Of a stretch of 64,000 bases of DNA, positions 1 to 9,171 are shown one piece after another. Position numbers and translations under genes: made by a program. Under the pieces are notes generated by a model. That model was not told the DNA's origin. It was given only the letters and a program-made list of their open reading frames with translations, and searched no databases. This DNA is from Callipepla californica brunnescens (Eukaryota; Chordata; Aves; Galliformes; Odontophoridae), in contig JALIRH010000045.1 in assembly GCA_023055505.1 (NCBI GenBank), positions 1,240,001 through 1,304,000 on the forward strand, given 5' to 3'. Every line of letters begins with the position of its first letter. The stretch's first letter is position 1.

Positions 1-1
1 G

Positions 2-427
2 CACCGCACCGAGAGCATTGTGAGGAGGCTCATTACCGTCGCTGCAGCAATGTATGGCCCAGTTCTCCGCCAGCAACAGGAGCACCACAACAGCCGTGCT
101 GCTGCCGGGCAGGAAGACAGACCTGCAGCCGCCCCCAGCCCCACCGCAGCCCAGCAGGCACCTCCTGCCTCTGGCCCAGGCCGCTCCACCAGCCCTGCAG
201 GCCCCAGCACTGAGGAGCTCCCCGCTGACCTTCGTGGGGGTCCCGGGCACCCCACCAACACGGTGCCCTCAGAGGAGGAAGCGGAGCAGGCGGTGGCAGA
301 GGGCCCCTCCACCCAGCGCAGGGACCGCTCTCCTGGGGGCACCCGGCGGCCCACGAAGAGGAAGGCCAGCAGCAGCCCCCAGGCATCCCTCCCACCCCAC
401 AAGAGATGGCTCCAACAGTGGCGATAG
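2..427 (+). CDS. TOPORS-like RING protein, copy A: 3' part only, altered tail
   Basis: Reading frame open from the left window edge to a TAG stop, matching residues from about 167 to 308 of the full copies; the RING half lies outside the window. It covers the end of the central helical region (VRRLITVAAAMYGP) and the Pro/Ala/Ser-rich region. Relative to B-D it lacks one Thr codon (PTNTVP rather than PTTNTVP), and its last 11 residues read PPHKRWLQQWR where the others have PPRKRRPRRRR, so the run of arginines is gone. Four of the six base changes in that tail are of the CpG-to-TpG/CpA kind. It has no frameshift or stop, so it may still be translated, but loss of the basic tail and greater divergence suggest relaxed constraint. 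Whether its 5' half is intact cannot be seen. Confidence 0.85.
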   Translation, partial: HRTESIVRRLITVAAAMYGPVLRQQQEHHNSRAAAGQEDRPAAAPSPTAAQQAPPASGPGRSTSPAGPSTEELPADLRGGPGHPTNTVPSEEEAEQAVAEGPSTQRRDRSPGGTRRPTKRKASSSPQASLPPHKRWLQQWR

Positions 428-509
428 GCCGGCATCCCACCACCGGCCAGAACATGGCTCAGAGCGCTGGGAGGCCAACATCTGCCTCTCAGTCTGCTTC
501 TGAGAAACA

Positions 510-605
510 ACACACACAAATTACTATTATACAATATAATATATACTATTATTATACAATGTAATATAAGTTATTATTATAAAATTAAAAAAAAAATTAA
601 ATAAA
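510..605 (+). repeat. AT-rich 3'-UTR tract, long type (copy A), with AATAAA
   Basis: Imperfect TATTATTATA/ATACAATATAATATA low-complexity sequence follows the copy A stop codon. It is the long form, shared with copy C and different from the short form in B and D. AATAAA at 600-605 is the likely polyadenylation signal. Confidence 0.75.
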
Positions 606-687
606 GAAATTTAGTTGGTCAGTTGTGGTTGCTGTCCCTCCCCATGCTGGTTTCTCCCTCTTCTGGTCCCAGGGAAGGCCACAGAAT

Positions 688-2204
688 CACACCTTTATCT
701 CCACAATCAGAAAACAGCCGGTCATGACAGAGCCCATGAAACTAGTGTCAGCCCCAGCTCGCACTACATGGACTTCAACATTCTTCTCATAATAATCCAG
801 TCCTCAGCGTCCCCTCGTACTGTGAGCTCCAGGCCACTAACAATTATCTGCTTAAAAGATGCAGTCTTTGTTCTTGCTGCTGCATTTCTGGCTGTTGTGA
901 GACCAGATGTCAACGGTTTACAGGCTGGTTCGGCCCAGTTCCGTGTCTGATAGGAGGCGGACACATGGACCCATGCCCCCGGAAAGGAGAAATGGGAGAG
1001 GGGAGGGAGATGGGCCTAAAAGCAAAGCAGCAGCAAGGATCTGACAAGGAAAACTAGATCACCTAAAAAGTGATCAGAATGCAAAATAACACAGTATAAT
1101 TGGAATTGAAGTAACACATCAAATGAGAGAAAGGGAGTCCAAAACCGAAGGCTTAACGCTATAGCTGAAGGAGAGATGGCATGGGAACCTCCACTGCTGG
1201 GATGAACAGCAAAAGTGGAAAGCTCGGGATTTGTGTGCGGTTTCATCTTTCCCTCTGAGAGGACAACAGGAACGCAAAGTCCTCCAAAGTATGTAGTTGT
1301 TGTTCTCCTCTGAGAGCCAGGTACCCACAAATCCATCAGTTCACAGACTTAGAGCAACAACTCTTAACTCCCGGTGCCACACATGATGTTATGATATGGA
1401 ATCCTGATAACAGAAATCATAAAACCATGACACCAGATCAACACAGACCATGAAGCTAGTCTGAACTGTTCCTTGCTGAAGATTTAGCAAAAGGAGCAGC
1501 TGTGTGCCGTCCCTTCTCCTCTGCAATGTAAACAACCTGCACCTTCCTCCTTCTTCACCTCCTTCCTCATGCCACACCTAGCAACGTGAACGCAAAATGG
1601 GACGTGGGACAACATCACAGGTGGCCCCCAAATACAGGTAAAATCTTCAGATGTTGCTGTCAACAGCTCTGACGGCACTACCATGGCAGAGGGGGAACTG
1701 CCACAAACCCAGCGATTCCTCCATGGCCATGGGGTGAGCATGCTTCTTCACACGGATGTGGCATAGCAGCACCGTAACCTCCGGCACACTGTGTTTTCAG
1801 TCAAACCACGTCAGGAATCAAACAATCAAGAAATCTCAGGGATCGGAAGAAAGCCCTGCAGATCATCCAGTCCAGCCCTCTGCTAAAACAATCCCGTAGA
1901 GGAGGTTGCACAGGAAGGCGCGAGCAAAGAACCTGCTGTGATGTGAGTGCTTGGGATAGAAAGCAAGCCTGATGTACACACTGCCATCTCATTGTTCCGC
2001 ATCCAAAAATGAACAGGCAAAACAAAGATGTCTGTCTAAGTTACATAAAGAGTCAACAGACTCCAGAAGATAGGTTGTTGTGGAGATGACAGTAAACATG
2101 CACTTTTTATTTTCCCAAATCTGTCACCATGGCAAAGAAAAACACGGAAAGAGTGAGGGTGACATAGGCCCAGGCTGGTGCCCAATCACACGCAGCCATG
2201 AACT
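688..2204. other. Spacer of unit B, no recognised gene
   Basis: About 1.5 kb between the copy A transcript end and the copy B promoter. Short open frames on both strands recur in every unit, but that only reflects recent duplication; none shows a family motif. The only recognisable content is an antisense CR1 remnant near 1829-1925. The same spacer recurs at 3884-5400 and 7132-8647. Confidence 0.7.
1829..1925 (-). mobile_element. Old CR1 LINE 3' fragment, antisense (unit B)
   Basis: The stretch containing GCAGATCATCCAGTCCAGCC followed by CCTCTGCTAAAACAATCCC and GAGGTTGCACAGGAAGGCG matches the reverse complement of the bird CR1 3' region as I know it. It is well diverged and lacks the terminal 8-mers. 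It was in the unit before amplification, since all full spacers carry it at the same place. Confidence 0.7.
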
Positions 2205-2304
2205 GTGAGGTCACCGACCCAGGAAGGGATTGTGACATCAGCGAGAGACCACTGTGACCTCCGTGACGCTCGCCTATCAATTGGGGCACCGCAGCGTGCA
2301 GCGT
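2205..2304 (+). promoter_or_regulatory. Putative promoter of copy B (TATA variant TATCAAT)
   Basis: Upstream of exon 1 lies a CRE-like TGACATCA at 2233-2240, a CRE half-site TGACG at 2264-2268, and TATCAATT at 2275-2282 where copy D has TATAAATT. Transcription would be expected to start about 25-30 bp further on, near 2305. The AGGTCACC and TGACCTCC half-sites nearby could also bind nuclear receptors. Position upstream of a good splice donor supports the call; the start site is inferred. Confidence 0.5.
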
Positions 2305-2494
2305 GGACTCGTGTCTGGAAGCCGGTCGAGCCAGTTGGTGAGACTTGGAGCTCTGTGCGAGGACTTTGTTGGGTCGTGCTGTGGAGCTGCCGGCAGCACT
2401 TCTGGGCGCCCAGCCCACAGCATCGCCAGTGTTTCCCCGGCCCTGCGTGGCTCAGGCAGCCGGGGCTCTGCAAAGTGCGCTCGCAGCAGCAGAG

Positions 2495-2637
2495 GTGAGC
2501 AGTGCGGGGACGGCCCCAGGGCGGCCAGCGGGGAGAAGGGGCTGGGAGGGTTTGCTGCTCAGGGACCGGGGCATCACTGCTGCCTGCACAGGGGACATGG
2601 AGTGACTGTCTCCTCTCTCTCTCTCATTCTTTTGCAG
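2495..2637 (+). other. 5'-UTR intron of copy B (143 bp)
   Basis: Donor AGAG|GTGAGC at 2495 and acceptor after a CT-rich tract ending TTTTGCAG at 2637. Both are near consensus and conserved in copies C and D with identical intron length. Splicing would leave no ATG upstream of the coding start. Confidence 0.7.
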
Positions 2638-2728
2638 CTTGTGACACCTTCTGCCTTTGCTGCAGCGCCAGTGAGGGGAGCAGTCTCCTGACCTCAGCTC
2701 TCCCCAGCCCAAAGCACAGCCCGGGGCC

Positions 2729-3655
2729 ATGGAGGTGCCATCGCCATGGATCTGCCCCATCTGTGGGCAGGACCGGGAGGATGATGTTGCCTACGTTACT
2801 CCTTGCCTCCATCAGCTCTGCTTTGGCTGTGCATTCTGGTGGGCTGAGAAAAAGCCAAGCTGTGCCGTTTGCGGGCATGAGATCAGGACCATCGTGTGGT
2901 CAGTGAGGTCAGACGACGATTATCTCGAGTATGCCATCCGAAAGCCCGCAGCACACTCAGCTTCTGGCCAGCAGGATGAACAGGGGCCTGCAGAGCCAGC
3001 ATTTGTCAGCCCCGAAAACAACTTCCCTCCTGAGGTCTGGGCTGCCTTCTTCTGTGAGCAACAAGACCTCAGACCCCTGTTCCAGTGGGTGGATGCGGAG
3101 CTCAGAGCCTTGTCTGAGAACAGGTGGTGGATGCGGCAATTCTTTCAGACCCTCATTCTCTTCCAACTCTGCATGTACGGGCCAGTGGAGGCAGCCATGG
3201 TGCAGTTGCTGCAGCAAAATCTGCAGAGTCATACAGTAAGATTTGTGAGGAGGCTTATTACCACCATTGCAGCACTGTATGGCCCAGTTCTCCGCCAGCA
3301 ACAGGAGCACCACAACAGCCGTGCTGCTGCCGGGCAGGAAGACAGACCTGCAGCCGCCCCCAGCCCCACCGCAGCCCAGCAGGCACCTCCTGCCTCTGGC
3401 CCAGGCCGCTCCACCAGCCCTGCAGGCCCCAGCACTGAGGAGCTCCCCGCTGACCTTCGTGGGGGTCCCGGGCACCCCACCACCAACACGGTGCCCTCAG
3501 AGGAGGAAGCGGGGCAGGCGGCGGCAGAGGGCCCCTCCACCCAGCGCAGGGACCGCTCTCCTGGGGGCACCCGGCGGCCCACGAAGAGGAAGGCCAGCAG
3601 CAGCCCCCAGGAATCCCTCCCACCCCGCAAGAGAAGGCCCCGACGGCGGCGATAG
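2729..3655 (+). CDS. TOPORS-like C3HC4 RING-finger protein, copy B (308 aa)
   Basis: Probable nuclear E3 ligase for ubiquitin and possibly SUMO. A C3HC4 RING is visible at residues 9-48 (C9, C12, C26, H28, C31, C34, C45, C48), starting CPICGQ. It is followed at 58-73 by SVRSDDDYLEYAIRKP, a segment that in TOPORS directly follows the RING. Residues 100-192 form a predicted helical, Trp/Leu-rich region comparable to the TOPORS central domain. Residues 196-270 are Pro/Ala/Ser-rich, and the tail is basic with KRK at 286-288 and RKRRPRRRR at 300-308, a likely nuclear signal. The protein is much shorter than TOPORS (about 1000 residues) and lacks its long RS-rich part. The ATG sits in GGGGCCATGG, a strong Kozak context, and is the first ATG after the putative start site. 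The coding sequence is intronless, with one 5'-UTR intron. RING identity is firm; TOPORS kinship is by recognition; the substrate is unknown. Confidence 0.92.
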   Translation: MEVPSPWICPICGQDREDDVAYVTPCLHQLCFGCAFWWAEKKPSCAVCGHEIRTIVWSVRSDDDYLEYAIRKPAAHSASGQQDEQGPAEPAFVSPENNFPPEVWAAFFCEQQDLRPLFQWVDAELRALSENRWWMRQFFQTLILFQLCMYGPVEAAMVQLLQQNLQSHTVRFVRRLITTIAALYGPVLRQQQEHHNSRAAAGQEDRPAAAPSPTAAQQAPPASGPGRSTSPAGPSTEELPADLRGGPGHPTTNTVPSEEEAGQAAAEGPSTQRRDRSPGGTRRPTKRKASSSPQESLPPRKRRPRRRR

Positions 3656-3744
3656 GCCGGCATCCCACCACCGGCCAGAACATGGCTCAGAGTGCTGGGA
3701 GGCCAACATCTGCCTCTCAGTCTGCTTCTGAGAAACAACACATA

Positions 3745-3800
3745 CATTATTATTATCATACAATGTAATATATTTTATTATTATCCAATAAAAATTTTAA
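3745..3800 (+). terminator. 3'-UTR short type and polyadenylation signal, copy B
   Basis: A short TATTATTATCATACAATG tract is followed by AATAAA at 3787-3792, about 130 bp after the stop. Copy D has the same form. Confidence 0.7.
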
Positions 3801-3883
3801 AGAAATTTAGTTGGTCAGTTGTGGTTGCTGTCCCTCCCCATGCTGGTTTCTCCCTCTTCTGGTCCCAGGGAAGGCCACAGAAT

Positions 3884-5400
3884 CACACCTTTATCTCCAC
3901 AATCAGAAAACAGCCGGTCATGACAGAGCCCATGAAACTAGTGTCAGCCCCAGCTCGCACTACATGGACTTCAACATTCTTCTCATAATAATCCAGTCCT
4001 CAGCGTCCCCTCGTACTGTGAGCTCCAGGCCACTAACAATTATCTGCTTAAAAGATGCAGTCTTTGTTCTTGCTGCTGCATTTCTGGCTGTTGTGAGACC
4101 AGATGTCAACGGTTTACAGGCTGGTTCGGCCCAGTTCCGTGTCTGATAGGAGGCGGACACATGGACCCATGCCCCCGGAAAGGAGAAATGGGAGAGGGGA
4201 GGGAGATGGGCCTAAAAGCAAAGCAGCAGCAAGGATCTGACAAGGAAAACGAGATCACCTAAAAAGTGATCAGAATGCAAAATAACACAGTATAATTGGA
4301 ATTGAAGTAACACATCAAATGAGAGAAAGGGAGTCCAAAACCGAAGGCTTAACGCTATAGCTGAAGGAGAGATGGCATGGGAACCTCCACTGCTGGGATG
4401 AACAGCAAAAGTGGAAAGCTCGGGATTTGTGTGCGGTTTCATCTTTCCCTCTGAGAGGACAACAGGAACGCAAAGTCCTCCAAAGTATGTAGTTGTTGTT
4501 CTCCTCTGAGAGCCAGGTACCCACAAATCCATCAGTTCACAGACTTAGAGCAACAACTCTTAACTCCCGGTGCCACACATGATGTTATGATATGGAATCC
4601 TGATAACAGAAATCATAAAACCATGACACCAGATCAACACAGACCATGAAGCTAGTCTGAACTGTTCCTTGCTGAAGATTTAGCAAAAGGAGCAGCTGTG
4701 TGCCGTCCCTTCTCCTCTGCAATGTAAACAACCTGCACCTTCCTCCTTCTTCACCTCCTTCCTCATGCCACACCTAGCAACGTGAACACAAAATGGGACG
4801 TGGGACAACATCACAGGTGGCCCCCAAATACAGGTAAAATCTTCAGATGTTGCTGTCAACAGCTCTGACGGCACTACCATGGCAGAGGGGGAACTGCCAC
4901 AAACCCAGCGATTCCTCCATGGCCATGGGGTGAGCATGCTTCTTCACACGGATGTGGCATAGCAGCACCGTAACCTCCGGCACACTGTGTTTTCAGTCAA
5001 ACCACATCAGGAATCAAACAATCAAGAAATCTCAGGGATCGGAAGAAAGCCCTGCAGATCATCCAGTCCAGCCCTCTGCTAAAACAATCCCGTAGAGGAG
5101 GTTGCACAGGAAGGCGCGAGCAAAGAGCCTGCTGTGATGTGAGTGCTTGGGATAGAAAGCAAGCCTGACGTACACACTGCCATCTAATTGTTCCGCATCC
5201 AAAAATGAACAGGCAAAACAAAGATGTCTGTCTAAGTTACATAAAGAGTCAACAGACTCCAGAAGATAGGTTGTTGTGGAGATGACAGTAAACGTGCACT
5301 TTTTATTTTCCCAAATCTATCACCATGGCAAAGAAAAACACGGAAAGAGTGAGGGTGACATAGGCCCAGGCTGGTGCCCAATCACACGCAGCCATGAACT
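3884..5400. other. Spacer of unit C, no recognised gene
   Basis: Same content as the spacer of unit B, with a few substitutions (for example CGAGATC where units B and D have CTAGATC). The antisense CR1 remnant is the only recognised element. Confidence 0.7.
5025..5121 (-). mobile_element. Old CR1 LINE 3' fragment, antisense (unit C)
   Basis: Same remnant as in unit B, at the equivalent position; it was carried along by the tandem duplication and is not an independent insertion. Confidence 0.68.
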
Positions 5401-5500
5401 GTGAGGTCACCGACCCAGGAAGGGATTGTGACATCAGCGAGAGACCACTGTGACCTCCGTGACGCTCGCCTATCAATTGGGGCACCGCAGCGTGCAGCGT
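5401..5500 (+). promoter_or_regulatory. Putative promoter of copy C (TATA variant TATCAAT)
   Basis: CRE-like TGACATCA at 5429-5436 and TATCAATT at 5471-5478, identical to copy B. Confidence 0.5.
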
Positions 5501-5690
5501 GGACTCGTGTCTGGAAGCCGGTCGAGCCAGTTGGTGAGACTTGGAGCTCTGTGCGAGGACTTTGTTGGGTCGTGCTGTGGAGCTGCCGGCAGCACTTCTG
5601 GGCGCCCAGCCCACAGCATCGCCAGTGTTTCCCCGGCCCTGCGTGGCTCAGGCAGCCGGGGCTCTGCAAAGTGCGCTCGCAGCAGCAGAG

Positions 5691-5833
5691 GTGAGCAGTG
5701 CGGGGACGGCCCCGGGGCGGCCAGCGGGGAGAAGGGGCTGGGAGGGTTTGCTGCTCAGGGACTGGGGCATCACTGCTGCCTGCCCAGGGGACATGGAGTG
5801 ACTGTGTCCTCTCTCTCTCTCATTCTTTTGCAG
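5691..5833 (+). other. 5'-UTR intron of copy C (143 bp)
   Basis: Donor GTGAGC at 5691, acceptor TTTTGCAG ending at 5833. The following 5'-UTR exon is one base shorter than in B and D (CTGCCTTGCTG rather than CTGCCTTTGCTG); this does not touch the coding frame. Confidence 0.7.
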
Positions 5834-5923
5834 CTTGTGACACCTTCTGCCTTGCTGCAGCGCCAGTGAGGGGAGCAGTCTCCTGACCTCAGCTCTCCCC
5901 AGCCCAAAGCACAGCCCGGGGCC

Positions 5924-6850
5924 ATGGAGGTGCCATCGCCATGGATCTGCCCCATCTGTGGGCAGGACCGGGAGGATGATGTTGCCTACGTTACTCCTTG
6001 CCTCCATCAGCTCTGCTTTGGCTGTGCATTCTGGTGGGCTGAGAAAAAGCCAAGCTGTGCCGTTTGCGGGCATGAGATCAGGACCATCGTGTGGTCAGTG
6101 AGGTCAGACGACGACTATCTCGAGTATGCCATCCGAAAGCCCGCAGCACACTCAGCTTCTGGCCAGCAGGATGAACAGGGGCCTGCAGAGCCAGCATTTG
6201 TCAGCCCCGAAAACAACTTCCCTCCTGAGGTCTGGGCTGCCTTCTTCTGTGAGCAACAAGACCTCAGACCCCTGTTCCAGTGGGTGGATGCGGAGCTCAG
6301 AGCCTTGTCTGAGAACAGGTGGTGGATGCGGCAATTCTTTCAGACCCTCATTCTCTTCCAACTCTGCATGTACGGGCCAGTGGAGGCAGCCATGGTGCAG
6401 TTGCTGCAGCAAAATCTGCAGAGTCATACAGTAAGATTTGTGAGGAGGCTCATTACCACCATTGCAGCACTGTATGGCCCAGTTCTCCGCCAGCAACAGG
6501 AGCACCACAACAGCCGTGCTGCTGCCGGGCAGGAAGACAGACCTGCAGCCACCCCCAGCCCCACCGCTGCCCAGCAGGCACCTCCTGCCTCTGGCCCAGG
6601 CCGCTCCACCAGCCCTGCAGGCCCCAGCACTGAGGAGCTCCCCGCTGACCTTCGTGGGGGTCCCGGGCACCCCACCACCAACACGGTGCCCTCAGAGGAG
6701 GAAGCGGGGCAGGCGGCGGCAGAGGGCCCCTCCACCCAGCGCAGGGACCGCTCTCCTGGGGGCACCCGGCGGCCCACGAAGAGGAAGGCCAGCAGCAGCC
6801 CCCAGGAATCCCTCCCACCCCGCAAGAGAAGGCCCCGACGGCGGCGATAG
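5924..6850 (+). CDS. TOPORS-like C3HC4 RING-finger protein, copy C (308 aa)
   Basis: Same length and domain order as copy B: RING at residues 9-48 with all eight metal ligands, TOPORS-type segment at 58-73, helical region at 100-192, Pro/Ala/Ser-rich region, and arginine-rich end. By eye it differs from B at about four bases in 927, giving one amino-acid change (Ala210 to Thr, in the low-complexity region). The ATG has the same strong GCCATGG context. The promoter has the weaker TATCAAT form. The transcript would end in the long AT-rich 3'-UTR type found in copy A, not the type of its neighbours B and D. No break is seen, so this is a potentially functional copy. Confidence 0.92.
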   Translation: MEVPSPWICPICGQDREDDVAYVTPCLHQLCFGCAFWWAEKKPSCAVCGHEIRTIVWSVRSDDDYLEYAIRKPAAHSASGQQDEQGPAEPAFVSPENNFPPEVWAAFFCEQQDLRPLFQWVDAELRALSENRWWMRQFFQTLILFQLCMYGPVEAAMVQLLQQNLQSHTVRFVRRLITTIAALYGPVLRQQQEHHNSRAAAGQEDRPAATPSPTAAQQAPPASGPGRSTSPAGPSTEELPADLRGGPGHPTTNTVPSEEEAGQAAAEGPSTQRRDRSPGGTRRPTKRKASSSPQESLPPRKRRPRRRR

Positions 6851-6934
6851 GCCGGCATCCCACCACCGGCCAGAACATGGCTCAGAGCGCTGGGAGGCCA
6901 ACATCTGCCTCTCAGTCTGCTTCTGAGAAACAAC

Positions 6935-7048
6935 ACATACAAATTACTATAATACAATAGAATATATACTCTTATTATACAATATAATATATACTATTAT
7001 TATACAATGTAATATATATTATTATTATAAAATAAAAAAAAAAAATAA
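6935..7048 (+). terminator. 3'-UTR long AT-rich type with polyadenylation signals, copy C
   Basis: Expanded ATACAATATAATATA/TATTATTATA tract, longer than in A, ending in an A-rich stretch. AATAAA occurs at 7031-7036, with further AATAAA overlaps just downstream. Confidence 0.7.
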
Positions 7049-7131
7049 ATAAATTTAGTTGGTCAGTTGTGGTTGCTGTCCCTCCCCATGCTGGTTTCTC
7101 CCTCTTCTGGTCCCAGGGAAGGCCACAGAAT

Positions 7132-8647
7132 CACACCTTTATCTCCACAATCAGAAAACAGCCGGTCATGACAGAGCCCATGAAACTAGTGTCAGCCCCA
7201 GCTCGCACTACATGGACTTCAACATTCTTCTCATAATAATCCAGTCCTCAGCGTCCCCTCGTACTGTGAGCTCCAGGCCACTAACAATTATCTGCTTAAA
7301 AGATGCAGTCTTTGCTCTTGCTGCTGCATTTCTGGCTGTTGTGAGACCAGATGTCAACGGTTTACAGGCTGGTTCGGCCCAGTTCCATGTCTGATAGGAG
7401 GCGGACACATGGACCCATGCCCCGGAAAGGAGAAATGGGAGAGGGGAGGGAGATGGGCCTAAAAGCAAAGCAGCAGCAAGGATCTGACAAGGAAAACTAG
7501 ATCACCTAAAAAGTGATCAGAATGCAAAATAACACAATGTAATTGGAATTGAAGTAACACATCAAATGAGAGAAAGGGAGTCCAAAACCGAAGGCTTAAC
7601 GCTATAGCTGAAGGAGAGATGGCACGGGAACCTCCACTGCTGGGATGAACAGCAAAAGTGGAAAGCTCGGGATTTGTGTGCGGTTTCATCTTTCCCTCTG
7701 AGAGGACAACAGGAACGCAAAGTCCTCCAAAGTATGTAGTTGTTGTTCTCCTCTGAGAGCCAGGTACCCACAAATCCATCAGTTCACAGACTTAGAGCAA
7801 CAACTCTTAACTCCCGGTGCCACACATGATGTTATGATATGGAATCCTGATAACAGAAATCATAAAACCATGACACCAGATCAACACAGACCATGAAGCT
7901 AGTCTGAACTGTTCCTTGCTGAAGATTTAGCAAAAGGAGCAGCTGTGTGCCGTCCCTTCTCCTCTGCAATGTAAACAACCTGCACCTTCCTCCTTCTTCA
8001 CCTCCTTCCTCATGCCACACCTAGCAGCGTGAATGCAAAACGGGACGTGGGACAACATCATGGGTGGCCCCCAAATACAGGTAAAATCTTCAGATGTTGC
8101 TGTCAACAGCTCTGACGGCACTACCATGGCAGAGGGGGAACTGCCACAAACCCAGCGATTCCTCCATGGCCATGGGGTGAGCATGCTTCTTCACACGGAT
8201 GTGGCATAGCAGCACCGTAACCTCCGGCACACTGTGTTTTCAGTCAAACCACGTCAGGAATCAAAGAATCAAGAAATCTCAGGGATCGGAAGAAAGCCCT
8301 GCAGATCATCCAGTCCAGCCCTCTGCTAAAACAATCCCGTAGAGGAGGTTGCACAGGAAGGCGCGAGCAAAGAACCTGCTGTGATGTGAGTGCTTGGGAT
8401 AGAAGGCAAGCCTGACGTACACACTGCCATCTAACTGTTCCGCATCCAAAAATGAACAGGCAAAACAAAGATGTCTGTCTAAGTTACATAAAGAGTCAAC
8501 AGACTCCAGAAGATAGGTTGTTCTGGAGATGACAGTAAACGTGCACTTTTTATTTTCCCAAATCTATCACCATGGCAAAGAAAAACACGGAAAGAGTGAG
8601 GGTGACATAGGCCCAGGCTGGTGCCCAATCACACGCAGCCATGAACT
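7132..8647. other. Spacer of unit D, no recognised gene
   Basis: Same content as the other spacers, with its own private changes (for example one C fewer in CCATGCCCC, and AATGTAATTGG for AGTATAATTGG). It contains the antisense CR1 remnant. Confidence 0.7.
8266..8368 (-). mobile_element. Old CR1 LINE 3' fragment, antisense (unit D)
   Basis: Equivalent to the remnants of units B and C; inherited through duplication. Confidence 0.68.
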
Positions 8648-8747
8648 GTGAGGTCACCGACCCAGGAAGGGATTGTGACATCAGCGAGAGACCACTGTGA
8701 CCTCCGTGACGCTCACCTATAAATTGGGGCACCGCAGCGTGCAGCGT
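8648..8747 (+). promoter_or_regulatory. Putative promoter of copy D with canonical TATA box
   Basis: CRE-like TGACATCA at 8676-8683 and a true TATAAATT at 8718-8725, where B and C have TATCAATT. Everything else in the promoter is nearly identical, so D is the copy with the best core promoter. Confidence 0.6.
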
Positions 8748-8937
8748 GGACTCGTGTCTGGAAGCCGGTCGAGCCAGTTGGTGAGACTTGGAGCTCTGTG
8801 CGAGAACTTTGTTGGGTCGTGCTGTGGAGCTGCCGGCAGCACTTCTGGGCGCCCAGCCCACAGCATCGCCAGTGTTTCCCCGGCCCTGCGTGGCTCAGGC
8901 AGCCGGGGCTCTGCAAAGTGCGCTCGCAGCAGCAGAG

Positions 8938-9080
8938 GTGAGCAGTGCGGGGACAGCCCCGGGGCAGCCAGCGGGGAGAAGGGGCTGGGAGGGTTTGCTG
9001 CTCAGGGACCGGGGCATCACTGCTGCCTGCCCAGGGGACATGGAGTGACTGTGTCCTCTCTCTCTCTCATTCTTTTGCAG
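8938..9080 (+). other. 5'-UTR intron of copy D (143 bp)
   Basis: Donor AGAG|GTGAGC at 8938, polypyrimidine tract and acceptor TTTTGCAG ending at 9080; same length as in B and C. Confidence 0.7.
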
Positions 9081-9171
9081 CTTGTGACACCTTCTGCCTT
9101 TGCTGCAGCGCCAGTGAGGGGAGCAGTCTCCTGACCTCAGCTCTCCCCAGCCCAAAGCACAGCCCGGGGTC

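Noticed and set aside
615..950. 111-codon plus-strand frame in the spacer, present in several units
   Set aside because: Near-identity between units reflects recent duplication, not selection. No Kozak start, motif or splice site supports it.
2345..2691. Upstream open frame across the spliced 5' UTR of copy B (exon 1 joined to exon 2)
   Set aside because: It starts with TTG, not ATG; exon 1 has no ATG, and in copy C a one-base deletion shifts the frame.
2729..3655. Viral origin of the RING gene (herpesvirus ICP0-like RING)
   Set aside because: TOPORS-type RINGs are known to resemble ICP0, but the 5'-UTR intron, the TOPORS-like segments outside the RING and the host repeats point to a cellular gene.
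3258..3759. Long open frames antisense to and overlapping the RING gene
   Set aside because: They are shadows of GC-rich coding sequence, repeat in each copy only because of duplication, and show no motifs.
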